Shown: positions 1-7,748 of the stretch, piece after piece
Position numbering within the stretch: the first letter of the stretch is position 1
Layout: every line of letters begins with the position of its first letter
Assembly (NCBI GenBank): GCA_963724535.1
Contig: CAVRVD010000022.1
Span: 1 to 64,000, forward strand
Length of the DNA: 64,000 bases
Reading direction: 5' to 3'
DNA from: JADJPO01 sp963724535
Lineage (GTDB): Bacteria > Actinomycetota > Actinomycetes > Actinomycetales > Kineosporiaceae
Notes under the pieces: model-generated
Told to the model about the DNA's origin: nothing
Databases searched by the model: none
The model's input: the letters and a program-made list of their open reading frames with translations, nothing else
Made by a program: the position numbers and the translations under genes

Positions 1-289
1 CCTCGTCTTGTCCAGCCTGTCGATTCTGCGTCCGGCGGCCGACCGGCGGTCCGACGTGGGCGCCGCCGAGCTCGGGCGGACCCAGCGTCAGCGGCCATGG
101 GGCGTCGAAGGCGCTGCCCGGGACGGCGGGCGCCAGGTCCTGTGCAACCGCGCGCAGGTCCTCGACGCCGAGGTCACCGAGGTCGGCGCCCCAGTGCAGC
201 ACCCGGGGCAGGTTCGCCCCCTCGACGTCCTGCAGCATCGCCGTGACGGCCGCCCGCAGCAGGACAGGCGTCGGGCCGGTGTCCGTCAT
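1..289 (-). CDS. Probable GH36 alpha-galactosidase, N-terminal part (runs off the window)
   Basis: This partial gene reads leftward from ATG at 289 and leaves the window. About 96 codons are visible. The first 60 or so residues carry the string VLHWGADLG, which I know from the N-terminal beta-sandwich of actinobacterial GH36 alpha-galactosidases, followed by an AFDAPWPLTL-like stretch. The last 25 visible residues fit the family poorly, so divergence or a frameshift near the edge is possible. The gene lies 89 bp downstream of the second sugar permease and is probably the last gene of the same operon, hydrolysing imported alpha-galactosides in the cytoplasm. The catalytic aspartates lie outside the window. 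Confidence 0.5.
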   Translation of the reverse strand, partial: MTDTGPTPVLLRAAVTAMLQDVEGANLPRVLHWGADLGDLGVEDLRAVAQDLAPAVPGSAFDAPWPLTLGPPELGGAHVGPPVGRRTQNRQAGQDE

Positions 290-378
290 GCACTCCCTCT
301 CTCCGGCAGACTCGCCCCTTCCCACGGAAGGCTCGGAGACGAGCCACGCCAGGGAGTCCGGCCGCAAGGGGTACGGAC

Positions 379-1296
379 CTACCCCTTGACCGAGCCCAAC
401 GTCAGTCCGGAGACGAACTGTTTCTGCAGCACGAAGAAGACGACCACAACGGGCAGCGCGACGATGATCGACCCGGCGGCGACCAGGTTGGTGTCGGAGA
501 AGAACTGGCCACGCAGGTTGTTGAGGGCGCTGGTGACCGGGAACTTGTCGCCCCGCGACAGCAGCACTGTCGCCCAGAAGAACTCGTTGTAGATCCACGT
601 CACCTGAAGGGTGGCCAGGGCAGCCAGCGCCGGCCTGACCAAGGGCATGGTGAGCTGCCAGTACTGGCGCCATACGCCCGCGCCGTCCAGCTCCGCGGAC
701 TCGTAGATCTCGTGCGGGATCGTTTTCATGTAGTTGCTCAGCACGAACGTGCAGAAGCCCAGCTGGAAGGCGGTGTTCACGAGGATGAGCGCCAGATAGC
801 TGTTGAGCATCGTCCCCGAGTCGCTGATGAACGTGGGCAATGAGATCTCCCGGAACATGCGGAACACCGGGATGAGCAGGGCCTGCGGGGGCAGCAGGTT
901 GGCGGCGAGGAAGACCCCGAGCAGGGTCAGGTTGAACCGGTAGGAGAACCTGGCGAGGACGAAGGCGACCAGCGATGAGAGGAACAACGTCAGCAGGACG
1001 GCGGGAACGGTGATGTAGAGCGAGTTGGTGAAGTGCAATCCGAAGTTGCCCCTGCTCCACGCCTCGCGGTAGTTGTCAAAGGTCCAGCCGCCAAAGGACA
1101 GGTATCCCTGGGTCTGGGTGTAGGCGTAGTCCCGGAACGAGTTGTAGAACGCCCACAGCAGCGGAAACAACCAGAGCAGAGAGAGGGCCAACATGATCCC
1201 CGTCGCGAGGTTGCCACGCGGCCGGTTCAGGGCTCCGCTCTCGCCGGACCCGCCCTTGGCCGGCTTCTTGACGGTCGTCGGCTCGGTGACGGTCAT
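379..1296 (-). CDS. Sugar ABC transporter permease, MalG type
   Basis: The product is a 305-residue inner-membrane permease of a carbohydrate uptake ABC transporter (CUT1). It has a short charged N-terminus and then about six hydrophobic segments from residue 30 on. The EAA loop (EIYESAELDGAG onward, residues 196-219), which docks the ATPase, is clear. The C-terminus ends in FVSGLTLGSVKG, typical of MalG partners. The ATG overlaps the stop of the upstream permease by 4 bp (ATGA), so the two are translationally coupled. A longer upstream reading frame exists but is antisense-like sequence inside the other permease. No ATPase gene is present, so a shared MsiK-type ATPase is inferred. Confidence 0.93.
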   Translation of the reverse strand: MTVTEPTTVKKPAKGGSGESGALNRPRGNLATGIMLALSLLWLFPLLWAFYNSFRDYAYTQTQGYLSFGGWTFDNYREAWSRGNFGLHFTNSLYITVPAVLLTLFLSSLVAFVLARFSYRFNLTLLGVFLAANLLPPQALLIPVFRMFREISLPTFISDSGTMLNSYLALILVNTAFQLGFCTFVLSNYMKTIPHEIYESAELDGAGVWRQYWQLTMPLVRPALAALATLQVTWIYNEFFWATVLLSRGDKFPVTSALNNLRGQFFSDTNLVAAGSIIVALPVVVVFFVLQKQFVSGLTLGSVKG

Positions 1297-2201
1297 CGAC
1301 CCTCCTCCCGGAACACGATGCGCAGGTAGATGGTGATGAACACCGAGGAGATGATCATCATGATCACTGCGAGCGCGGACCCGAACCCGTAGCGGGTTGC
1401 CTCTCCGACGACGTTCTGAGACACCAGCGCGGAAATGAGCTCCAACCCGTTCCGACCCTTGTTGATGATCCAGACGATATCGAAGGCGCGCAGCGACTCG
1501 ATGACCACGATGACCAGAACGATGAGGTTGATCGGACGCATCACCGGGAAGATGACACGGAAGAAGGTCTGCACCTCGGTCGCCCCATCGACCGCAGCGG
1601 CCTCTCGCAACGAGTTGTCCACGCCCTTCAGCCCGGCCAGGTACAGGAGCATGATGTACCCGGTGTGCCGCCACGCGGTCGCGACGAGGACGGCCCACAG
1701 GTTGATATCGGGGTCGCCGTAGAAGTCGATCCTCGTCCCGAAGAGCTCGTTGATCAGGCCCTGGTCGGTCGAGTAGAACAGCTGCCAGATGAACCCGACC
1801 AGGGCCATCGACAACACGACGGGCAGGTAGAACGCGGTCTGGTAGAAACGGCTGCCCCGCATATCCCGGTCCAGGATGACGGCGAGCAAGATGCCGAGAG
1901 TCGTCGGAAACACGAAGAGAAAGACCAGCCAGATCACGTTGTGCTGGATCGCCGGCCAGAACGGTGGGTAGATGGTGGCGATGTCGCGGTAGTTCTGCAC
2001 ACCGACCCATTGGATCCCGCTGAACTGGAACCCATTCCACCGTGCGAACGAGAGCAGGGTCGAGGCCAGGGCAGGCAGCCACACCAGCCAGACCACCAGG
2101 ACGGTCGGCACGGTGATCATCGCGCCGATGACGAACCGGTCCCGGCCGCTGCGGCGCCGCTCCCGCCGTGGCGGCGCCGGGGCTGGGGCTTCAACGGACA
2201 T
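1293..2201 (-). CDS. Sugar ABC transporter permease, MalF type
   Basis: This 302-residue membrane protein is the first permease of the CUT1 system. It has an Arg-rich cytoplasmic tail (residues 11-22), six predicted membrane spans, a periplasmic-side loop after the first span, and the EAA motif SLREAAAVDGATEV at residues 197-210. It lies 38 bp after the binding-protein gene and overlaps the next permease by 4 bp. The two permeases presumably form a heterodimeric channel. Substrate cannot be read from the sequence, but the neighbouring alpha-galactosidase suggests raffinose- or melibiose-type alpha-galactosides. Confidence 0.93.
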   Translation of the reverse strand: MSVEAPAPAPPRRERRRSGRDRFVIGAMITVPTVLVVWLVWLPALASTLLSFARWNGFQFSGIQWVGVQNYRDIATIYPPFWPAIQHNVIWLVFLFVFPTTLGILLAVILDRDMRGSRFYQTAFYLPVVLSMALVGFIWQLFYSTDQGLINELFGTRIDFYGDPDINLWAVLVATAWRHTGYIMLLYLAGLKGVDNSLREAAAVDGATEVQTFFRVIFPVMRPINLIVLVIVVIESLRAFDIVWIINKGRNGLELISALVSQNVVGEATRYGFGSALAVIMMIISSVFITIYLRIVFREEGR

Positions 2202-2239
2202 GAGCGCTCCTCAACTCCTCGACGGCCGGCCGCGAACGG

Positions 2240-3586
2240 TCACTGGCCGAGGATCGATGCCGCCTGCTGCTGGATCGAGGTCGTGACCTCGTCGATCTTG
2301 TCCGGTGACTGGATGAACTCCTGCAGCGCGGCGGTGATCACCGTGTTGGCCAGGTCGGCGTTGGTGTCGCGGTCGAGGAACTGCGCGATGGACGTGGCGT
2401 TCTGGACGACCTCGGCGGACTTCTTCTGCAGGGCACCGTACGTGTCGGTGCTGGCCCCCTCGTTGGCGGCGATGAACGGCGCCTCGGCGCCGTTGTTGGC
2501 GGCGTCGGCAGCCTCCGCGGAGCCAAGCCACTTGATGAAGGCCTTGGCCGAGTCCTGGTTCTGGCCGCCCGCGGCGACGCAGAAGCCGTCGATCGGCGCG
2601 TCGAGGGCGTCGGAGCCGATGGCCGAGTCCAGGGCCGGGTAGGTGAAGAAGTCCAGGTCGTCGAGGATGTCGGCGGGGACACCGTCGACGACGAACGTGC
2701 CGAGCAGGTACATGCCGCACTCGCCGTTGCTCATCGAGGTGGCCGCCTCCTGCCAGGTGCGCCCCAGCGCGTTCTCCTGGTGGTAGGGCAGCAGGGTCCG
2801 CCAGGTCTCGAAGACCTTCTTGACCTCTGGGCTGTCCCACTTCTGCTCGCCCTTGGTCAGCGCCATGTGGAAGTCGTAGCCGTTCAACCTCATGTTGAGA
2901 ATGTCGAACGTGCCCATCGGTGCCCAGGCGTCCTTGGCGGCGAAGGCAAACGGGGTGATGTTCTTGCCCTGCATGTCCTTCATCAGCGTGTTGAGCTCAT
3001 CGAGCGTCGTGGGCGCCGCCCAGCCGTTCTGTTCGAAGACCGACTTGCGGTAGAAGACGGCCCACGGGTAGTAGCTGACGGGGACGAAGTACTGCTTGCC
3101 GTCCTCGGCGGTGGAGGCCGCCTTGAACGCGTCGTTCATCCCCTCGATGGGCCAGACGTCGCTGATGTCGGTGATCACCCCGTTCCGGGCGAACTGTTGC
3201 ATCCGGTAGCCGGCGAACCAGGTGAAGACGTCGTCCGGTGTCCCCTGAAGGTAGGTGTTGATGCTCTCCTGGAAGGTGTTGTGGTCGACGGCGTTGACCG
3301 ACACCTCCGCGCCGGTGTTCTTCGTGTAGGCGTCCGCCATGGCCTGTAGGCGGTCGTACGCCGGACCCGAGCCTTTCGCCTCGTTGATCCCGAACTTGAC
3401 CGAACCCGCCTCGCCCCCTCCGCTACCGCCGGATGCTTGCGGCGACTCATCGCCACCGCAGGCCGCGAGCAGTGAGCTCGCACCGAGGCCGAGCCCGGCC
3501 GCGAGCAGCAGGCTTCGCCGCGAGGGACCCTGGGTGGCGGCGAACGAGCCCGGCAGGGCACCTCGTGGTCGAGGGGAACGGGTCAT
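2240..3586 (-). CDS. Extracellular sugar-binding lipoprotein of an ABC transporter
   Basis: The 448-residue product is a family 1 solute-binding protein. The N-terminus combines a twin-arginine (RR at residues 23-24) with a hydrophobic stretch and the lipobox LLAAC (Cys43), so it is probably a Tat-exported lipoprotein that captures sugar at the cell surface. A Gly/Ser linker follows the Cys. I chose ATG 3586 because GGAGG sits 6 nt upstream; an in-frame extension to 3703 adds residues with no signal-peptide character. It is the first gene of the sugar operon and diverges from the DeoR regulator about 500 bp away. Confidence 0.92.
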   Translation of the reverse strand: MTRSPRPRGALPGSFAATQGPSRRSLLLAAGLGLGASSLLAACGGDESPQASGGSGGGEAGSVKFGINEAKGSGPAYDRLQAMADAYTKNTGAEVSVNAVDHNTFQESINTYLQGTPDDVFTWFAGYRMQQFARNGVITDISDVWPIEGMNDAFKAASTAEDGKQYFVPVSYYPWAVFYRKSVFEQNGWAAPTTLDELNTLMKDMQGKNITPFAFAAKDAWAPMGTFDILNMRLNGYDFHMALTKGEQKWDSPEVKKVFETWRTLLPYHQENALGRTWQEAATSMSNGECGMYLLGTFVVDGVPADILDDLDFFTYPALDSAIGSDALDAPIDGFCVAAGGQNQDSAKAFIKWLGSAEAADAANNGAEAPFIAANEGASTDTYGALQKKSAEVVQNATSIAQFLDRDTNADLANTVITAALQEFIQSPDKIDEVTTSIQQQAASILGQ

Positions 3587-4102
3587 GAGAAGCCTCCGCA
3601 GCTTTCGTCCAGCAGGTAGAGCGATGCTCGGGTCTGTGCGATTCACCGGGCGTTCCGACGGTGGACGAACACCAATCCAACAGGGCCGGCTAGTCCAGGT
3701 CATGACCTCTCGGCGGATGCACTGGCACTCACCATCTTCGCGACCGCCCTCAACGTCAAGCCAGTTGGCGAATCAGAATCGTAACGAAGCAGTAACGCCT
3801 TGGACCTCGCGGCGGCCCTCGTCGCTGGCGGGTATCAACGTTTTCAGTCAGCCGCCGCCGAGGTGTTGACTTCTGTGCGAAGCACATCTCACGATGCCAA
3901 CGTGGCCGCCACCAATCGGGCACTGGTGTGATCGGCGACCAGGGACCAGCGACGACGCGCGCGGCGGTGTCGCTGTCAGGACGAGCACACGACAGGATGC
4001 CGATGAAGCACCCAGCCCACCGGAGCGTGACCGGCACGGCCCTGTTCCAGGCACCGCCGTCGACGGTCGGCGAGATCCTGTCGGTGGCTCCGCGATGATT
4101 GC
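3587..4102. promoter_or_regulatory. Intergenic control region between sugar operon and DeoR regulator
   Basis: This 516-bp stretch shows no convincing gene on either strand. It must hold the divergent promoters of the transporter operon and the regulator. Two copies of GTAACG at 3781-3786 and 3792-3797 lie 11 bp apart on the same DNA face, in a locally AT-richer patch about 195 bp upstream of the binding-protein gene. Direct repeats one helical turn apart suit a DeoR-family operator, but this is only a candidate. Confidence 0.35.
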
Positions 4103-4939
4103 GTGGGTCCCGTGCTAGCCGCGCAGCGGCACGCCATGATCCTCGCGGCGCTCAACCGGGACGGGGCCGTGAGGGTGAGCACCCTGGCCGAGATGCTGAG
4201 TGTCTCGGACATGACCGTTCGCCGCGATCTGAAGTCGATGCAGCGAGATGGCGTGCTCGTCAAGGTCCACGGCGGCGCGCGCGTCGTCCACGAGCCCTCC
4301 ACCTCCGAGCCCGGCTTCGATGTGAAGTCGCAGCGCCGCCTGCCCGAGAAGGAGGCGATCGCGGCCGCCGCCGCCGAACTCGTCGAGCCCGGCGACGCGA
4401 TCGCGATCTCGGCGGGGACGACTACCCACGCCCTCGCCCGCCACCTGACCCGGGTCCCTGGCATCACCGTGATCACCAACTCGCTCTGGGTCGCCGACAC
4501 GCTGCACCGGAACGGGGCGGAGTCCACAACGGTGTTGCTCAGCGGCGGGCAGCGCACGCCGTCCGACGCGCTCGTCGGACCGCTGGCCGTGACTGCCTTG
4601 ATGTCGTTCCACGTGGACCGCTGCTTCCTCGGCGTCCACGGGATGCACCCGGACAAGGGGTTCACCACTCCGAATCTGCTCGAGTCCGAGACCAACCGGG
4701 CGATGGTCGCGGCGGCAGACCGCCTCGTCGTGCTTGCCGACTCGAGCAAGTGGGGGGTGATCGGGCTGAGCGCGATGGCCACGCTCGGCCAGGCCGAAGT
4801 GATCATCACCGACTCCGCTCTGCCCGAGCACGGGCTGGTCATCCTGGAGTCCCGCGTCGACCGAGTCATGATGGTGGAGTACTCGGCGGACACCGAACTG
4901 GCACGGGACCGACAGAGGCGCCCGGGTACGAGGCCGTAG
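4103..4939 (+). CDS. DeoR-family transcriptional regulator of sugar metabolism
   Basis: This 278-residue protein has an N-terminal DeoR helix-turn-helix (VSTLAEMLSVSDMTVRRDLK, residues 25-44). A C-terminal DeoRC/isomerase-fold effector domain follows, with the family strings ISAGTTT and VITNS and a C-terminal DSSKWG-type strand near residue 213. Members of this family sense phosphorylated sugars and usually repress a neighbouring sugar operon. Divergence from the ABC-transporter and galactosidase genes suggests it controls them. The start is GTG at 4103, with GTG at 4112 as an alternative; neither has a strong ribosome binding site. The last dozen residues are low in family similarity. Confidence 0.88.
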   Translation: MGPVLAAQRHAMILAALNRDGAVRVSTLAEMLSVSDMTVRRDLKSMQRDGVLVKVHGGARVVHEPSTSEPGFDVKSQRRLPEKEAIAAAAAELVEPGDAIAISAGTTTHALARHLTRVPGITVITNSLWVADTLHRNGAESTTVLLSGGQRTPSDALVGPLAVTALMSFHVDRCFLGVHGMHPDKGFTTPNLLESETNRAMVAAADRLVVLADSSKWGVIGLSAMATLGQAEVIITDSALPEHGLVILESRVDRVMMVEYSADTELARDRQRRPGTRP

Positions 4940-5086
4940 ACGGTCGCTCAGATATCGCCGTGCTCCAGGACAGACACGCGTCACCCAGGTGGTCGTCGTG
5001 GCGGACGGCGCTACGTATCTGACCGGTGACGCGCCAGCCCACTCGGTGCCTGCCATGGGAGCGAAAGTCGTTGCCGGAAGCACCAG

Positions 5087-5241
5087 CCCCCGACGAGGGC
5101 ACGCCGGAGTTGAGTCCCACATCGAGGGCGCCGAGTACTTCGAGAAGCGCCAGCTCGAGAAGGGCGTTGCCGGTTGGGTGCTGCTGGCCGGCCTCGGCGT
5201 CGCCTATGTCATCTCCGGTGACTTCGCCGGGTGGAACTTCG
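5087..5241 (+). pseudogene. Truncated 5' fragment of an ethanolamine permease gene (direct repeat of 11785-11939)
   Basis: These 155 bp match the 5' end of the intact permease gene at 11785-11939 with only three differences. All three fall at third codon positions and are synonymous. The fragment keeps the permease reading frame from RRGHAGVES through SGDFAGWNF, then breaks abruptly into unrelated sequence 34 bp before the convergent xylA stop. It lacks a start codon in its natural context and over 440 downstream residues. It is a relic of a second permease copy or of a recombination event, not a functional gene. Confidence 0.9.
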
Positions 5242-5275
5242 CGCCCCTTCCCGGCGCGCCCCACCGGATGCGCCG

Positions 5276-6463
5276 CTACCCGACCAGGTGCTCCATCGCC
5301 AGTTGGTTGAGCCGGACCAGGTGCGTCTCGCGGCGTCCGGCCTCGTCGGGGTCGAAAGCGCGGTCGGCGTCGTCACCGGCCAGCAGGTCGGCGACACTCT
5401 CCCCCGGCGCCAGGGTGGGCACGGCGAGCTCACGTACCTGGGCGACGTCCACAGCCTCCTGGACGCGGGGGTCGGCGCGGAACGCACGGGCCTTGTCGGC
5501 CAGCAGCAGGTACATGTCCATGCAGGCGCGCGCCGACTCCCAGACCCCCTCGAGGTACTCGGTGCGGGAGGGCTTGTAGTCGAAGTGCCGCGGGCCGGTG
5601 TAGCGCGGGGCGTCCGGCGAACCGGCGAAGCCGTTCTCCAGCAGGTCGACGGTGAAGAACGCCGAGGCCAGGTCACCGTGGCCGAAGACCAGGTCCTGGT
5701 CGTACTTCAGCCCGCGCTGGCCGTTGAGGTCGATGTGGAACAGCTTGCCGCTGAACATCGCCTGAGCCAGGGCGTGGGTGTAGTTCAGGTTGGCCATCTG
5801 CTCGTGACCGACCTCGGGGTTGAGGCCGACGATGTCGCCGTGCTCCAGCTCGGCGATCAGGGCCAGGGCGTGCCCGACGGTGGGCAGGAAGATGTCGCCG
5901 CGCGGCTCGTTCGGCTTGGGCTCAAGGCCGATCCGCAGGTCATAGCCCTGGGACTTGATGTAGCCGGCAACGGTGTCCAGGCCCTCCTTGTAGCGCTCCA
6001 GCGCGGCGTAGAGGTCCTTCGACCCGTCGTACTCGGCGCCCTCACGCCCGCCCCACATCACGAACGTGTCCGCCCCGAGCTGGGCGGCGAGGTCCACCGC
6101 CCGCAGGATCTTGCGCAGCCCGAACCGGCGCACGCCGCGGTCGTTCGCGGTCAGCCCGCCCTCCTTGAACACCGGATGGCTGAACGTGTTCGTGGTGACC
6201 ATCTCGATCACCAGCCCCGCGTCGTCGGTGGCCTGCTTGAACCGGGTGCAGATCTTCTCCCGGGTGCCGTCATCGGCATCGAAGCCGAAGACGTCGTTGT
6301 CGTGGAAGCTGACTCCCCAGGCACCCAGCCCGGCGAGCTTCTCGGCGTACTCCCAGGGGTCCAGCGCCGGCCGGGTGGCACCGCCGAACGGGTCGACACC
6401 GACCCAGCCGACGGTCCACAGGCCGAAGGAGAACTTGTCCTCGGGGCGGGGCTGACGTGGCAT
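5276..6463 (-). CDS. xylA: Xylose isomerase
   Basis: The 395-residue product interconverts D-xylose and D-xylulose in the cytoplasm. The length and motifs fit the actinobacterial class: the catalytic His in VSFHDND (residues 51-57), the metal-ligand region EPKPNEPRGD, and the HFDYKPSRT segment near the C-terminus. ATG 6463 is preceded by an AGGAGG-like site. The longer upstream frame runs antisense through the ROK gene and is not real. The gene shares a very short regulatory region with the divergent ROK regulator. No xylulokinase gene is present nearby. Confidence 0.96.
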   Translation of the reverse strand: MPRQPRPEDKFSFGLWTVGWVGVDPFGGATRPALDPWEYAEKLAGLGAWGVSFHDNDVFGFDADDGTREKICTRFKQATDDAGLVIEMVTTNTFSHPVFKEGGLTANDRGVRRFGLRKILRAVDLAAQLGADTFVMWGGREGAEYDGSKDLYAALERYKEGLDTVAGYIKSQGYDLRIGLEPKPNEPRGDIFLPTVGHALALIAELEHGDIVGLNPEVGHEQMANLNYTHALAQAMFSGKLFHIDLNGQRGLKYDQDLVFGHGDLASAFFTVDLLENGFAGSPDAPRYTGPRHFDYKPSRTEYLEGVWESARACMDMYLLLADKARAFRADPRVQEAVDVAQVRELAVPTLAPGESVADLLAGDDADRAFDPDEAGRRETHLVRLNQLAMEHLVG

Positions 6464-6483
6464 CGTTCGACCTCCTGGTAGAT

Positions 6484-6499
6484 TTGTTCTATGGAACAA
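6484..6499. promoter_or_regulatory. Perfect palindromic operator between xylA and the ROK regulator
   Basis: The sequence TTGTTC-TATG-GAACAA is a perfect inverted repeat with 6-bp arms and a 4-bp spacer. It covers the ATG of the ROK gene (6491) and lies about 20 bp upstream of the xylA start, so one bound repressor could shut both divergent genes. The TTGTT/AACAA core fits operators of ROK/XylR repressors. Confidence 0.7.
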
Positions 6500-7720
6500 C
6501 TTATCCTGGGCTCCGGTTCCGGTCAACGGGTTCTCGGTTCCGTACCCGCCCGCAGCGCCAAGCAGGCCACCTTGCGTGAGACGAACCTGCGCCTGGTCAC
6601 CGGGCTCATCTACTCCGCACCCGAGCCGCTGTCCCGGGCCGGGATCGCCGCGCTGAGCGGGCTGACCCGGTCCACCGCCTCCCGACTGGTCGACGAACTG
6701 GTCGGCGGGCTCCTGGTGACCGAGCTCGAACCGGTCGTCGCCTCCGGTCCTGGACGCCCTGCCGTCCCCCTCGTCCCCGCCAGGCGCACCCGAGTGGCGC
6801 TCGGGATGGAGGTGAACACCGGTCGGCTGGCCGTCCGGATGATCGACCTGTCCGGTGAGGTCCTGGTGGAGCAGGAGGTCGAGGTGGACCTGGTCGGCTC
6901 CGACCCGGTGCGGGTGCTGGCCCGACTGGGTCGGCTGATGATCGAGGTGCGCGACCGCGGGCCCACGGCGCTGCACCAGCTGGACTGCTCACTGGCGCTG
7001 CCCGGACTGGTCGAGGCGGGCTCCGGTCGGCTGCTGCAGGCCCCCAACCTGGGTTGGCGTGACGTGCACCCCGCCGTGCATCTCGGGCCGCGCGCGCTGG
7101 CCGACAGGGCGCTATGGGTCGGCAACGAGGCCGAGCTGGCGGCACTCTCCCTGGCGTACACCCGTCCGGGTCGGCCGGGGCCGCACCGCGACTTCGTCTT
7201 CGTCACGGCCGAGGTCGGCATCGGTGGCGCGATCGTCGTCGGCGGACGGGTGCTGCCCGGCAGCAACGGCTGGGCCGGGGAGATCGGGCATCTGAGCCTG
7301 GACCCGAACGGCCGGCCCTGCCGATGCGGCTCGCGCGGCTGTCTCGAGCAGTACGCAGGGCGCGCCGCCGTCCTGGAGGCGGCCCGGCTACCGGCCGGCA
7401 CCACGCCCGCCGAGCTGGCCGCCCTGGCCGATGCCGGCCATCCGGGAGCCCGGACGGCACTCGCCGCCGCCGGGCGAGCCCTCGGCGTGGCGCTGGCCGC
7501 GGTGGTGAACCTGCTCGACATCCAGACCCTGCTGCTCGGCGGGGACCTCGCCGTGCTGGCAAGGCACCTGCACCCCAGCGCCGCACCCGAACTGCAGCGG
7601 CGGGTTCTGTCGGCCGAATGGGCTGCGCCGCAGATCGCCTCGGCCACCGCCGACGCTGCGACCGGGGCCGCCTACCAGGTGCTCAACCGGGTGCTGACCG
7701 ACCCTGCCCGCCACCTGTGA
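6491..7720 (+). CDS. ROK-family transcriptional repressor, XylR-like
   Basis: The 409-residue protein has an N-terminal winged helix (LRETNLRLV to STASRLVDELV, residues 28-76). A sugar-kinase-like ROK domain follows, with the zinc-binding CxCGxxGCLE signature (CRCGSRGCLE, about residues 277-286) and the glycine-rich EVGIGGAIVVGG loop. Family members repress xylose genes and are released by xylose. Divergence from xylA supports this role. The annotated ATG lies inside the palindromic operator, so the true start may be further downstream, for example TTG 6572 just before the winged helix. Confidence 0.9.
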   Translation: MEQLILGSGSGQRVLGSVPARSAKQATLRETNLRLVTGLIYSAPEPLSRAGIAALSGLTRSTASRLVDELVGGLLVTELEPVVASGPGRPAVPLVPARRTRVALGMEVNTGRLAVRMIDLSGEVLVEQEVEVDLVGSDPVRVLARLGRLMIEVRDRGPTALHQLDCSLALPGLVEAGSGRLLQAPNLGWRDVHPAVHLGPRALADRALWVGNEAELAALSLAYTRPGRPGPHRDFVFVTAEVGIGGAIVVGGRVLPGSNGWAGEIGHLSLDPNGRPCRCGSRGCLEQYAGRAAVLEAARLPAGTTPAELAALADAGHPGARTALAAAGRALGVALAAVVNLLDIQTLLLGGDLAVLARHLHPSAAPELQRRVLSAEWAAPQIASATADAATGAAYQVLNRVLTDPARHL

Positions 7721-7748
7721 GCCGGATCGGAGCACGGCCTCCATCGGC

